NCBI GenBank assembly: GCA_002887195.1
Contig: PJAB01000370.1
Coordinates: 1 to 28,684, forward strand
DNA length: 28,684 bases
Origin: Chrysochromulina parva
Taxonomy: Eukaryota; Haptophyta; Prymnesiales; Chrysochromulinaceae
Direction: 5' to 3'
Shown here: positions 8,637 to 16,847 of the stretch, one piece after another
Position numbering within the stretch: the stretch's first letter is position 1
Layout: each line of letters starts with the position of its first letter
Notes under the pieces: model-generated
The model's database searches: none
What the model saw: only the letters and a program-made list of their open reading frames with translations
What the model was told of the DNA's origin: nothing
Made by a program: the position numbers and the translations under genes

Positions 8637-9236
8637 ATGCAGGGCCGTGTCGATTACTCGGAGGAGGGTCGTAAACTCCTAGCCAAGCTGCAAGCTGCTG
8701 GAAAGAAGGCAGCACATGGATACGGCTACCAGCCCATGAATGTGATTTGGGAGGATCCATTGACGGGCGGCAAAATCTATGTGGGCAACGAGACGGCGGC
8801 CAGAGGAGCAGACAAGCACCCCGAGACCATCAAACACGTTGTGAATTGCACCGATGACATTCCGAACTATTGTGAATCGAATCCCAATATGGCATACTTG
8901 AACTTCAATGTGTCGTATTGGCAGAGCTGCGGCATCTCAGGTGACTTTAGCCGGAGGCAGGACGAGCAAATCGTGTCCTGGCTCTACTCATCTCTCTTTT
9001 CGTTTGTGGACGGCGCCCTAGCCAAGGGCGAGAACGTCTTGGTACACTGTCTGGCTGGCGCTCACCGTGCGGGCACCACTGGCGTGCTGCTGATCATGAA
9101 CAAGACGGGCCTAGGCGCTGTGGAAGCGACTGCGGCCGCGAAGAGGCTGCGATCGGCAATCAACCCAATCTCCGATTTCCCCGAACTGCTGCAGGTCTAC
9201 GAGGCGTCGGGACGCGCTGGCCCCAATTTGCCGTAA
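8637..9236 (+). CDS. Dual-specificity protein phosphatase (small DSP)
   Basis: A 199-residue protein starting at the ATG at 8637. The active-site signature HCLAGAHRAGT places catalytic Cys138 and phosphate-binding Arg144 in the HC-x5-R motif of cysteine-based phosphatases. The start of the fold (KIYVGN near residue 46, then VVNCTDD near 68) and the total length match small, atypical DSPs that dephosphorylate Tyr and Ser/Thr. There is no signal peptide, membrane segment or extra targeting domain, so it is probably soluble. The substrate cannot be told from sequence. The gene is divergent from the tandem sulfotransferase gene, and its ATG lies just downstream of a TTGAC repeat array. The single exon is intact. 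Fold and catalytic motif are clear; the exact subfamily is not. Confidence 0.88.
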   Translation: MQGRVDYSEEGRKLLAKLQAAGKKAAHGYGYQPMNVIWEDPLTGGKIYVGNETAARGADKHPETIKHVVNCTDDIPNYCESNPNMAYLNFNVSYWQSCGISGDFSRRQDEQIVSWLYSSLFSFVDGALAKGENVLVHCLAGAHRAGTTGVLLIMNKTGLGAVEATAAAKRLRSAINPISDFPELLQVYEASGRAGPNLP

Positions 9237-9781
9237 CGGAGCACAAGCTGTTGTGCGCGAATAAATCGCGCACCCCTCATGACGGGTTAGTCCACGTGCT
9301 CCTGCGAGTCTCCGCCTTTAAAGACGACCTGCACGTCGTCGTCGAGATAGCCGGTTGAAGAACCCGGGGGCGGGGCGACGGCATGAGCATTTGAAGTGCC
9401 TGATGTCTCGTAGGCGCCTGATGTCTCGTAGGCCTTGCACGCTTCGAGCGGACGAGTAGGGTAGTTGGAAGAAGTTGCCGTAGTTCTGGGCGGGTTAGCG
9501 CCGACCCGTAACGAATGAGCTACTGTGCACTGATACCGCGCGTTAACAAAAATGTGCGGTATCCCTCCCCGGTTCGCACTCTAAAGCTGTAGTGCCACCT
9601 CTCTCGCCCTTCTCGCGACGCGCTCGAGCGGCGCACACTAGACACTTGCCGCCCTAGCCTCACAGTCGAGACTCTCGAGACACGAGAGAGAGTCGTGTGG
9701 GCTTGAGAAGCGCTCGCTTTCGCATCCCATGGCCACGTCTCACTCAGGGGATCGCGGGCTGTCGCTGTGACCGTGCGAGGG
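9237..9781. other. Convergent 3' spacer between DSP and SPOUT1 genes
   Basis: This 545-bp spacer separates two convergent genes, so it holds 3' untranslated sequence of both. Apart from the hairpins next to the phosphatase stop, it carries an 18-bp period direct repeat (17-base units at 9398-9414 and 9416-9432). No open frame looks real. Confidence 0.5.
9241..9272 (+). terminator. Overlapping hairpins with AATAAA in a loop, DSP 3' end
   Basis: Five bases after the phosphatase stop codon, 9241-9256 form a perfect 6-bp stem with a 4-base loop (GCACAA-GCTG-TTGTGC). Bases 9254-9272 form a perfect 7-bp stem with loop ATAAA (TGCGCGA-ATAAA-TCGCGCA). The second includes the hexamer AATAAA at 9260-9265. 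The two stems share bases 9254-9256 and so compete. This may be a structured poly(A) or 3'-end signal; the function is inferred. Confidence 0.5.
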
Positions 9782-11176
9782 TCACTCGGCACCGCGGGCC
9801 GCCGCGCGCGCGATGTACGGCTTCAGCGCCGCCAGGCCCGCCAGCAGAGCTTCCTCCGTACGAATGGTACGCAAGCCCTGTCCAGGGCACAGATTGAGGT
9901 AGTGGTCGAAGAGCGAGGCCGCGTCTTCGTCGCAGTCGGCAAGGGTGTCCTCGTCGGCGATGGCGGGCTCGAGGCCCTCGAAGCCGCCAAAGACAATCAG
10001 CAGGTGTCGGAAGCACGGCAACTCGAAGGATGCCGCACCGCCCTCGGCATATAGAGCCTTGCTACCGTGCTCAGAGGTGCCCACGCTGAGGTCATAGCCA
10101 CCCGGGTACGGGCACTCGGCCCACACAGCGGCGAGGCTGCTTGCGACGCGCACTTCGTACCCCCAGTACAGTCCCGCCTTTTCGCGCGGCTCACGCGGTG
10201 GCACCACCCTCGCTACACGTCCGCCTGCCGCGCCCGGCATAGTGCCTGCCGCGCCCGCACCTGTACCAGCGCCCGGCATGCACACGGTCACCCGCGTGCC
10301 CGTGGGCAGCTGGCGACCAATCTTGAGCTCCTTGCGCAGACCCGTGTACACGCTCGAGCTCATCGCTGGGCCGCGTTTGCCATCGGCGGTGGAGGTGGCG
10401 GCGGCGGCGGTGGCCGCAGACCCGCTGGCCTCGGCGTCGTCGGCACCGGCAGTTGGGCCGCCGCGTCCCTGGCTGTGGGCGGTGCCGGGTTCAATAACGA
10501 CTGCCTCGCGGTACTCGGACTCCTCGTCGATGCGCAGGTGGTGCGGCGCTTCGAGAGGCGCAAGCAGGCCGACGCAGCGCAGGTCTGGATGGTGTGGGAA
10601 GATGTGCTTACGCAAGTACGACGGGCATTCAATATACTGTAGCAGTCGTGCCATGAAGACGCAGCCGTCCGAACGCCCCTTGCGCTCGACGGCGCCGTCG
10701 GGCTCGGCGCCGTCGCGGCGGCCGTGACGGCCGCCGCCGCCACCGGGTGTGTCGCTCTCAGTCGCGAACAGCACGATCTCGTCCACGTTGAAGATGGCGC
10801 AGGCCCGCGCGACCTGGCCGACGAGGTAGCTTCGCAGCTCGTGCGTCTGCGCACTGTCGACGATCGATCCGGGAAGTGCGACCGTCACCGTCCACTCGCG
10901 GCCGCGTGGTTGGGCGACGCTGTTCGCATCTGTGGGGGCGGAAGCGCTAGCAGTAGCCTCCGCAGCGGCCGACTTGGGTCGCTTCGCCTTGGGATCAGCA
11001 CCGAATCCATCAGCGCCGACTATGGGCGCTGTGTTAACGCCAATGCGATCTGCGAGCCGCTTCTTGCCGACGCGCGGCTTGGAGGCAAGTGAGGTTTGCA
11101 TGTGAGCAGTCCACCGATCGAGCGTCGACGTCGCGGCTGCCTGCTCGCGGCAGCGCCGTATCGGCAGAATGCACAT
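9782..11176 (-). CDS. SPOUT1: SPOUT-fold RNA methyltransferase, C9orf114/SPOUT1 family
   Basis: A 464-residue protein from the ATG at 11176; a second ATG at 11101 (residue 26) is an equally good start. The N-terminus is basic and Lys/Arg-rich. Family blocks are clear: LPGSIVDSAQ near 101 with ELRSYLVGQVARACAIF and VDEIVLF; RLLQYIECPSYLRK near 177; GLLAPLEAPHHLR near 203; KAGLYWGYEVRVAS near 333; YDLSVGTSEHGS near 361. The trefoil-knot SAM-binding end is HLLIVFGGFEGLE near 391 and NLCPGQGLRTIRTEEA near 428. SPOUT1 (CENP-32) proteins are nuclear SAM-dependent methyltransferases linked to centromere and spindle function in animals. Gly/Ala-rich inserts at 144-170 and 240-270 enlarge the protein relative to the human form. 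The gene is divergent from G-alpha. Confidence 0.93.
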   Translation of the reverse strand: MCILPIRRCREQAAATSTLDRWTAHMQTSLASKPRVGKKRLADRIGVNTAPIVGADGFGADPKAKRPKSAAAEATASASAPTDANSVAQPRGREWTVTVALPGSIVDSAQTHELRSYLVGQVARACAIFNVDEIVLFATESDTPGGGGGRHGRRDGAEPDGAVERKGRSDGCVFMARLLQYIECPSYLRKHIFPHHPDLRCVGLLAPLEAPHHLRIDEESEYREAVVIEPGTAHSQGRGGPTAGADDAEASGSAATAAAATSTADGKRGPAMSSSVYTGLRKELKIGRQLPTGTRVTVCMPGAGTGAGAAGTMPGAAGGRVARVVPPREPREKAGLYWGYEVRVASSLAAVWAECPYPGGYDLSVGTSEHGSKALYAEGGAASFELPCFRHLLIVFGGFEGLEPAIADEDTLADCDEDAASLFDHYLNLCPGQGLRTIRTEEALLAGLAALKPYIARAAARGAE

Positions 11177-11420
11177 CGACCCTTTTTACGTTGCCCAGGT
11201 CGCGCGTTCGTGAGTGACCCTTCTTCGCAAATTGGCGCGAAGTTTCGGAACTTCTGCGTTCAGCGTCTCTGAAAGGTCAGCAAAGTTCTGGTTTGCTCAC
11301 GTGACGCGGGCCTATGAAAACTATCCAGTCAGAATGCAGCTCGCCCAGACAGGCTCTCGCCGCACCAATCGCCTCTTGCGCTCGATCTGACCCGCAAACC
11401 GCCCTAAAGGTTTCACAAGG
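11177..11420. promoter_or_regulatory. Bidirectional promoter SPOUT1 / G-alpha
   Basis: This 244-bp spacer lies between divergent start codons. It contains a palindromic E-box TCACGTGA at 11297-11304 and a CCAAT at about 11364-11368, roughly 55 bp before the G-alpha ATG. There is no clear TATA box. The motif assignments are by eye and each could occur by chance. Confidence 0.4.
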
Positions 11421-13967
11421 ATGGGCTGCGCCTCGTCTCATGCTGCGGGATCGGACTCGGCTATGCGTGATGAAGTGGCAGACCAGGCGTCAAAGCTGCT
11501 CGAGAAGCAGCTCGAGAAGCAGCAGGCTGAGGAGAACGCCATCATCAAGCTGCTCGTGCTTGGCACAGGCGAGTCAGGTAAATCCACCGTCTTCAAGCAG
11601 ATGAAGATCCTCTACTCCTTGCCCGATCCGCCCGCCAAGTTCATCATGATCTGCCGCGCCAACCTCTTTGGCAATGCACACGCAGTCATGGACGGCATGG
11701 AGAAGCTGGGCATCACCTTCAAGACGGGCAAGGGCGCGTTGGCGGGCGCGATGCTCAAGGCTGCCCCGGCAGACGGTCAGCCGTCCGGTGATGCGCCACT
11801 ATCGTCGTACGCCCCGGCGTTCAAGGACATGTACCTCGACCCAGGCACTGCCGAAGCCATCGAGCGAGCGGCCGAGTACCAGCTCAACGACTCAACCATC
11901 TACTTCTGGGAGCGTGCTGACGAGCTGCTCAAGCACGACTACACGCCTACCGAGCAGGACGTGCTCCGCGCGCGCGTGCGCACCACCGGCATTGTGCAGC
12001 AGAACTTCCAGATCGGCGAGAAGAAGTACACGATGTTCGACGTCGGTGGCCAGCGTAACGAGCGGCGCAAGTGGATCCACTGCTTTGACAACGTGACAGC
12101 CGTGATCTTTGTGACTGCCATCTCCGAGTACGATCAGCTGCTCTATGAGGACGAGAATACTAACCGCATAGACGAGGCACTCGTGCTCTTTGACCAGATC
12201 TGCAACCATCCCTCGTTCAAGAAGACGTCAATGATCCTGTTCCTCAACAAGCGCGACCTCTTCGAGAAGAAGCTCAAAAAGAAAGACCTGACGTGCTGGG
12301 AGAATACGCCCGAGACCAAAGCATGCGGCAGGGACTACGACAAGTGCGTCAAGTACCTCAAGGGCCGCTTCCTCGAGAAGAACAAGGACCCTATGGTGCG
12401 CCAGGTGTACGTTCACGCGACCTGTGCGACTGATACGACCAATATCGCCTTCGTCATGGAGTCCGTCTTCGACATCATCCTCAAAGACAACCTGCGCAAG
12501 CTCGCCAAGGCAGACATTAGCAAGCTGACCGCCATCTCGGCGGGTACGGGCGTCTCGGGTGTCAAGACGGGGCCCGCCGCGTGGGATGCGAGGAAGAAGT
12601 CAAAGGTGATGCTGTGCTGCGCTTGGTTCACGGACACACTGAAGGAACGCATGGTGCTCGTCGACGCAGCCAACGACTTGCCGGGCGTACAGCTGTCGAG
12701 TGACCTGACCATCAGCGACGCCGATTGGAGCTGGGTGATGGGCCTGGGCAAGGAGCTGCCCCCGCTTACGGTGCTAGAGAAGGAGACGGGCTCGTTCAAG
12801 GGTAACTTCAAGGAGGGTGCGTCCGCGCTCAAGAAGATCATGGGCATCGGTCCGGGAGAGACCCTCGGCTCGGTGTACGACTTGAAGATTGAGATGAGCA
12901 AGGGCGGAACCTCGACCATTTGCATTGTGTGCGTCAAGAGCTTGAGTTCGCTCCCCGACATCCCGGGCCTCAGCAAGGTCGAGCACGAGGTCTTCGAGAA
13001 CGCTCACTACGCCAAGTACGACGAGAAGTACGATCCGGCGAAGGTCAAGCCGCCCGCCAAGGGTGAGGAGTTCAATCCTTTCGCGGCCAATCCCGTTGGT
13101 TTCCGCTGGTTCAAGGGCGTGACCCTCTTCACCAAGGAGGTCCTGAAGGCGCCCTCAAGAGGCGTGTACCTGGGCGTTTTCAAAGTGCTCTCGTCGACTG
13201 ATGGCTTCAAGATCATGGTCAACGAACACAACCGCATCTCGATCCCGATGATCTTCCTCACCGAGTCACAGCTTGACGGCGACGAGAAGACATGGATGCA
13301 CGGCGTGCGCATCCGTCAGGAGATGTTCGGCGTCGGCCTGCTGGAGGGCAAAGAACCCAACCGCGGCTGGCTGGGTCCCGAGATGTCGGGCGAGGACGGC
13401 GCCACCTTCCCCGAGAAGCTCTGGTGGGCCGTCGACGAGGCCAAGGCACGCCTCGGCACCGACAACATCGGCAAGCAGTATGATCGCGAGCTGCTCCTCG
13501 TCGACGAGAACAACAACATCCAGCTGCTCCTATTCGGCATGCTCGCTGAGAACGAGGCAGATGTGCTGCCCGGTCACATCTGGGTGAGCCGCGAGGAGCT
13601 CGAGGTGCAGAACATGAAGTACACGTGCCCGATCTCGCTGCAGGCTATCATCGGAGAAATGCAGAGCAAGATTCAGGAGTACCAGCTGCTTGGTAGCAAA
13701 GACGCGGGCGACATGGACGGGGCCAAGAAGATCCGCAATGACAAGGAGAGGCTCGCCAAGGAGATTGAGGACCTCCACGCTTCACTCACGCCGCTCAAGT
13801 GGGTCAACCGCACCATCATGTGGTGCGCCGACAAGATGCCCTCGTTCGCCAAGGGCATCGAGAAGACGACGGCAAGGGACGTTGTCAAAAAGGCCGTCGA
13901 CGCAAACTCGGAGACCGACGCCAATGACGAACAACGCACCAAGCTCCTTGCCAAGTACATGAAGTGA
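11421..13967 (+). CDS. Heterotrimeric G-protein alpha subunit with a long C-terminal extension
   Basis: An 848-residue single-exon protein. It begins MGCASS, a signal for N-myristoylation at Gly2 and palmitoylation at Cys3, as in G-alpha subunits. All five GTPase motifs are intact: G1 GTGESGKST (48-56), switch I with the arginine finger at R187 in RTTGI, G3 DVGGQ (207-211) with catalytic Gln211, G4 NKRD (276-279) and G5 TCATDT (334-339). The helical domain lies between G1 and switch I. The alpha5 helix ends near residue 359, where ordinary G-alpha proteins terminate and contact the receptor. About 490 further residues follow in the same frame. I recognise no family in them; a charged probable coiled coil lies near 745-795, with Lys/Asp-rich sequence to the end. 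This should be a membrane-tethered GTP switch; the extension could be an effector or scaffold, and its role is unknown. Confidence 0.95.
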   Translation: MGCASSHAAGSDSAMRDEVADQASKLLEKQLEKQQAEENAIIKLLVLGTGESGKSTVFKQMKILYSLPDPPAKFIMICRANLFGNAHAVMDGMEKLGITFKTGKGALAGAMLKAAPADGQPSGDAPLSSYAPAFKDMYLDPGTAEAIERAAEYQLNDSTIYFWERADELLKHDYTPTEQDVLRARVRTTGIVQQNFQIGEKKYTMFDVGGQRNERRKWIHCFDNVTAVIFVTAISEYDQLLYEDENTNRIDEALVLFDQICNHPSFKKTSMILFLNKRDLFEKKLKKKDLTCWENTPETKACGRDYDKCVKYLKGRFLEKNKDPMVRQVYVHATCATDTTNIAFVMESVFDIILKDNLRKLAKADISKLTAISAGTGVSGVKTGPAAWDARKKSKVMLCCAWFTDTLKERMVLVDAANDLPGVQLSSDLTISDADWSWVMGLGKELPPLTVLEKETGSFKGNFKEGASALKKIMGIGPGETLGSVYDLKIEMSKGGTSTICIVCVKSLSSLPDIPGLSKVEHEVFENAHYAKYDEKYDPAKVKPPAKGEEFNPFAANPVGFRWFKGVTLFTKEVLKAPSRGVYLGVFKVLSSTDGFKIMVNEHNRISIPMIFLTESQLDGDEKTWMHGVRIRQEMFGVGLLEGKEPNRGWLGPEMSGEDGATFPEKLWWAVDEAKARLGTDNIGKQYDRELLLVDENNNIQLLLFGMLAENEADVLPGHIWVSREELEVQNMKYTCPISLQAIIGEMQSKIQEYQLLGSKDAGDMDGAKKIRNDKERLAKEIEDLHASLTPLKWVNRTIMWCADKMPSFAKGIEKTTARDVVKKAVDANSETDANDEQRTKLLAKYMK

Positions 13968-14481
13968 GCGGTGCGATGTGTGCGTGAGGCAGGGCGACGC
14001 GGGCCGTGCGGTGGACCATGGACCATGCGCCATGCAGGGGCGATGAGCAAGGGGAAACTGAAGACACGAGTACGCCAGAGGATGCTCGGCCGGGCCGGGG
14101 GCGGGGCGGCATGTACCGATGATGTGTAGTGGATCTGGATGTGTCGGTACCCGGGATCGAGGAAAGGCGGATCCTCTCCGCGTGTGTGACATCTTCGTGT
14201 GGGCTTTCAATCAGCGTCGCAGCACGAATTCATGCATCAACCATCCCCACCTCAGAGCTCTGTATACTCTCACATGAGGACCACTGCACAGCCGTACCGT
14301 ACCTCAGGCGAGATCGTGAGCCGACCCGTGACCGGGGACGGGACTCCATAGAGAAGATCCTGATGGATTGGTGGCGTAACCCGCCGCCCGTGGCCCAAGC
14401 GCTGCTCCACCAAGCAAGGCTATGCGACCACATAGCTGCGTCGATCGATGGGCTGCGGATCTCTCAGCCGACACTGCAAGC
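13968..14481. other. Convergent 3' spacer between G-alpha and cyclophilin genes
   Basis: This 514-bp spacer holds the 3' regions of two convergent genes. A short CCATG-rich stretch near 14018-14036 and a G-rich run near 14090-14108 are the only features seen. No convincing gene, RNA or poly(A) hexamer was found. Confidence 0.4.
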
Positions 14482-15215
14482 TCACTCGCTCTTCTCGCCC
14501 TCCTCCTCCGGCGGCATCTCAAGCTCACCAGAGTCGGCGATCACCACCGTTTTGGAGGTCTTTCCCGACTGGCTGCCGACGGCCTCGACTGCCTTGACCA
14601 CCTTCATCGACTCGTCATCCGATACCTTGCCAAAGACAACGTGACGGCCGTCGAGCCACGCTGCGAGTCGGCGCACGGGGAGGGCCAGGCAAGGAAGGCG
14701 ACACATCGCGATCAAATCGAGGGTGGCCAGGGAGACGGGAAGAAGGGCAAGTCTCCGGTTCGATTGCACGCTCGCTACGCACCAGTCTTGACGGTGCAGA
14801 TAAAGAACTGCGAGCCGTTGGTACCCGGGCCAGCGTTGGCCATCGAGAGGGTGCCTGGGCCGGTGTGCTTGAGCTTGAAGTTCTCATCCGCAAACTTCTC
14901 GCCGTAGATGGACTCGCCGCCGGTGCCGTCGCCGCGGGTGAAGTCGCCACCCTGAAGCATGAACTGCGGGATAACGCGGTGGAAGATGCTGCCCTTGAAG
15001 TGCAGCGGCTTGCCACTCTTGCCCATGCCCTTCTCACCCGTGCAGAGGGCGCGGAAGTTCTCGACCGTCTTGGGCACAGTCTTGCCGTACAGATCCATGA
15101 CGATGCGGCCAGCGGGCTTCGAGTCAATCTCAATGTCGAAGAAGACCTTGTTGGTCACTTTCGGACCGGCCTCGACGACTGCGAGGATCGCAGCGACGAA
15201 TGCAAAGCGCGACAT
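14482..15215 (-). CDS. PPIB: ER/secretory cyclophilin (peptidyl-prolyl isomerase), two exons
   Basis: Exon 1 runs from the ATG at 15215 to 14783 and exon 2 from 14660 to the stop at 14482-14484, giving 203 residues. Residues 1-16 form a signal peptide (hydrophobic [11 protein letters not shown], then EAG), so the enzyme should fold proteins in the ER or secretory lumen, as cyclophilin B does. The catalytic block [16 protein letters not shown] carries R80 and F85. [19 protein letters not shown] lies at the end of exon 1, and the cyclosporin-pocket tryptophan (W146 in [10 protein letters not shown]) is the second residue encoded wholly or mainly by exon 2. Without splicing the frame stops just after VKTGA, before this tryptophan and the last strands. 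The tail is acidic (EEEGEKSE) and lacks a KDEL-type signal. Confidence 0.93.
14661..14782 (-). other. Spliceosomal intron in cyclophilin gene (122 bp, GT-AG)
   Basis: Read on the minus strand, the donor GTGCGT follows exon base 14783 and the acceptor CTCGCAG ends at 14661. The intron is phase 1: G from exon 1 plus CG from exon 2 restores an Ala codon, directly followed by the Trp of the conserved [10 protein letters not shown] block. The 3' third is pyrimidine-rich. Joining these ends rebuilds a full-length cyclophilin exactly, which is strong evidence for the boundaries. Confidence 0.9.
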
Positions 15216-15525
15216 TGGAGTCGGGGCGTAAGTTTGTTCGCCGAGCGAACACGTGTCGCGGCCTCTTCGGACTCTGTTTCAAAACCAAAAGTCAAGACGG
15301 GTGTTGATGCACCGAGGCTGGTGAAAGCGAACGGTCACATATAAGGCACAGACAAAATGTTGTACTGTTGGTTGCTAACTGACTGACTGACTGACGTACT
15401 TACAATTAACGCGGAAGCATTGTACGGGATCCTCTTCTTTCTCTGTCTTCATCTCCCTTGCCGGATAACATATGCCTCTCCCTTGCCGGATAACATATGC
15501 CGGACCATTCCTAGCCGGTGCCATT
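15216..15525. promoter_or_regulatory. Cyclophilin upstream region and 3' region of single-domain sulfotransferase
   Basis: This 310-bp spacer lies between two minus-strand genes. It holds an ACACGTGT palindrome at 15249-15256 (34 bp before the cyclophilin ATG), a TGAC tetranucleotide run near 15378-15393 and a 25-bp tandem duplication at 15452-15501. A possible TATA-like ATATAA lies near 15339-15344. These are visual matches only. Confidence 0.4.
15452..15501. repeat. Perfect 25-bp tandem duplication
   Basis: Bases 15452-15476 and 15477-15501 are identical. Each unit contains the palindrome CATATG and the string TTGCCGGATAA. The duplication lies about 25 bp beyond the stop codon of the single-domain sulfotransferase-like gene, probably in its 3' untranslated region. 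Confidence 0.9.
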
Positions 15526-16614
15526 TTAAGCAGCCACTGTGGAGTGCGCGCCACCGGTGGGTCTTTGGGAGATCAGACCCACTTGGTCATTCTTCAGCAG
15601 CTTGAAAGTGGCAAGGGGGTCTGTGGCGCAACTTTTGCTCGTCATCTCGTGCGCCTTTTCCCGCTCCGCGACTTCGCCTGTCATGTCTGCCGTCCCTTCA
15701 CTGTCGAGTTTGACAGACAGGCCAACTAGTGCGAGTGAGTCGCCGAGGCACTTGCTGGCGCCCCTGGCACCTCCCCAGCAGTCCTCGACCTGTATCTGGG
15801 CGTCCGTGTAGTCCTTCGACACGGTTGCGAACGCGGTGGCGACGCGCGGGATGCTGCAGTCAAAATCCGTGCCAAGAGGATCCATTCGGTGGAACATGGA
15901 GAACTGCCGTTGAAGCTCATCTCGCTCGAGCGTGATCGCCGCGACCTTGGGGTTCCGCTTAAACGATGTGAGGGCATCCTTCCATGCCACCATCGCCATC
16001 TCGTTTTGCGCGTTCTGGCACGCGACGTGTGTATTGTCCACCAACGTGCGAACTCCGAAAGTGATGCCGTCGACGAACTGCGGGAACATCTTGAGCGTGA
16101 TCGTGCAGTCCGAAGGGGGGCACACGTCGGCGGGCACGGCCGCACAGATGAGATTGCGGGTGCGGACGAAGTAATCGGCGAGGTTGTAGTCCAGACTATC
16201 GTACAGCGAGCGAGAGTCAAGCTTGTCTTCACGCTTCGACCGCGTGATGTTCATACGTTCCTGGATGTTCTGAAGCACGCTATTGATCTTCATCGTCATC
16301 TTTGAGTTATCCGCGTGCATGAGGGCGCCCGAGACTGAGTCGAACATAGCGTCATTCACGGCCTTGCCAACGCACTCGGCGACCTTGCTCGTCGACCATA
16401 ACATGTATCCTGCACCGAACGACTCCCCGACGTCGAACACGCAAGGATGTTTTTTCAGAGACTCTCCAAAGTTCGACGTTCCGCTTCCGTGGTCGGAGAC
16501 GACGACTAGCACCTGCGCGCGGCCCGTCTCCTTGGCCAGAGGCGCCTTCGATAACATTGAGCTCGTATCAATTTGCCTCGGCACGCCGATGAGCAGAACC
16601 GAGAGACAGATCAT
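15526..16614 (-). CDS. Secreted single-domain sulfotransferase-like protein
   Basis: A 362-residue protein from the ATG at 16614. Residues 1-15 (MICLSVLLIGVP...) form a probable signal peptide or signal anchor. The domain at about 33-345 matches both domains of the 4616-7945 protein: SDHGSGT phosphosulfate-type loop at 40-46, HPC at 56-58, the VPADVCPPSDCTI block at 160-172, R231-x7-S239 spacing as in the 3'-phosphate site of PAPS sulfotransferases, FDCSIPR and a final SCATDPLATF block. The second domain of the large protein is its closest relative here: the VPADVCPPSDCTI block is identical and the DNA around it nearly so (16098-16135 versus 5280-5317). It lacks the Ala-rich coils and linkers of the larger protein. 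Substrate unknown. Whether it is active is uncertain because the P-loop is atypical. Confidence 0.7.
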   Translation of the reverse strand: MICLSVLLIGVPRQIDTSSMLSKAPLAKETGRAQVLVVVSDHGSGTSNFGESLKKHPCVFDVGESFGAGYMLWSTSKVAECVGKAVNDAMFDSVSGALMHADNSKMTMKINSVLQNIQERMNITRSKREDKLDSRSLYDSLDYNLADYFVRTRNLICAAVPADVCPPSDCTITLKMFPQFVDGITFGVRTLVDNTHVACQNAQNEMAMVAWKDALTSFKRNPKVAAITLERDELQRQFSMFHRMDPLGTDFDCSIPRVATAFATVSKDYTDAQIQVEDCWGGARGASKCLGDSLALVGLSVKLDSEGTADMTGEVAEREKAHEMTSKSCATDPLATFKLLKNDQVGLISQRPTGGAHSTVAA

Positions 16615-16847
16615 GGCGTATAAAGGGCCGGATTTGGATCATCGATTCCTATTTGTCATCGAACCAAAAGGGGATGAAAACGGAGGGCAGCGTTGCATGC
16701 GCGCGTGCGCGCGCAGGTTTTTTCTCGAAGCGCCGCTTAGGACGAGTGCGACGATCTGCCTGTTCGTGATAAAAATGGGTTGAACACGAGTCATGTAGCA
16801 CGTGGAACACTCGTACTCGTAGTGTATCTGAAGGCGATCCCATTGGG

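Noticed and set aside
11297..11304. CACGTG E-boxes in several spacers (also 9293-9298, 15250-15255, 16799-16804)
   Set aside because: This 6-mer is expected several times by chance in 28 kb of GC-rich DNA. Noted in the promoter entries but not claimed as a shared regulon.
16696..16716. Alternating GC/TG stretches that could form Z-DNA
   Set aside because: Too short and too common in such GC-rich DNA to support a functional claim.
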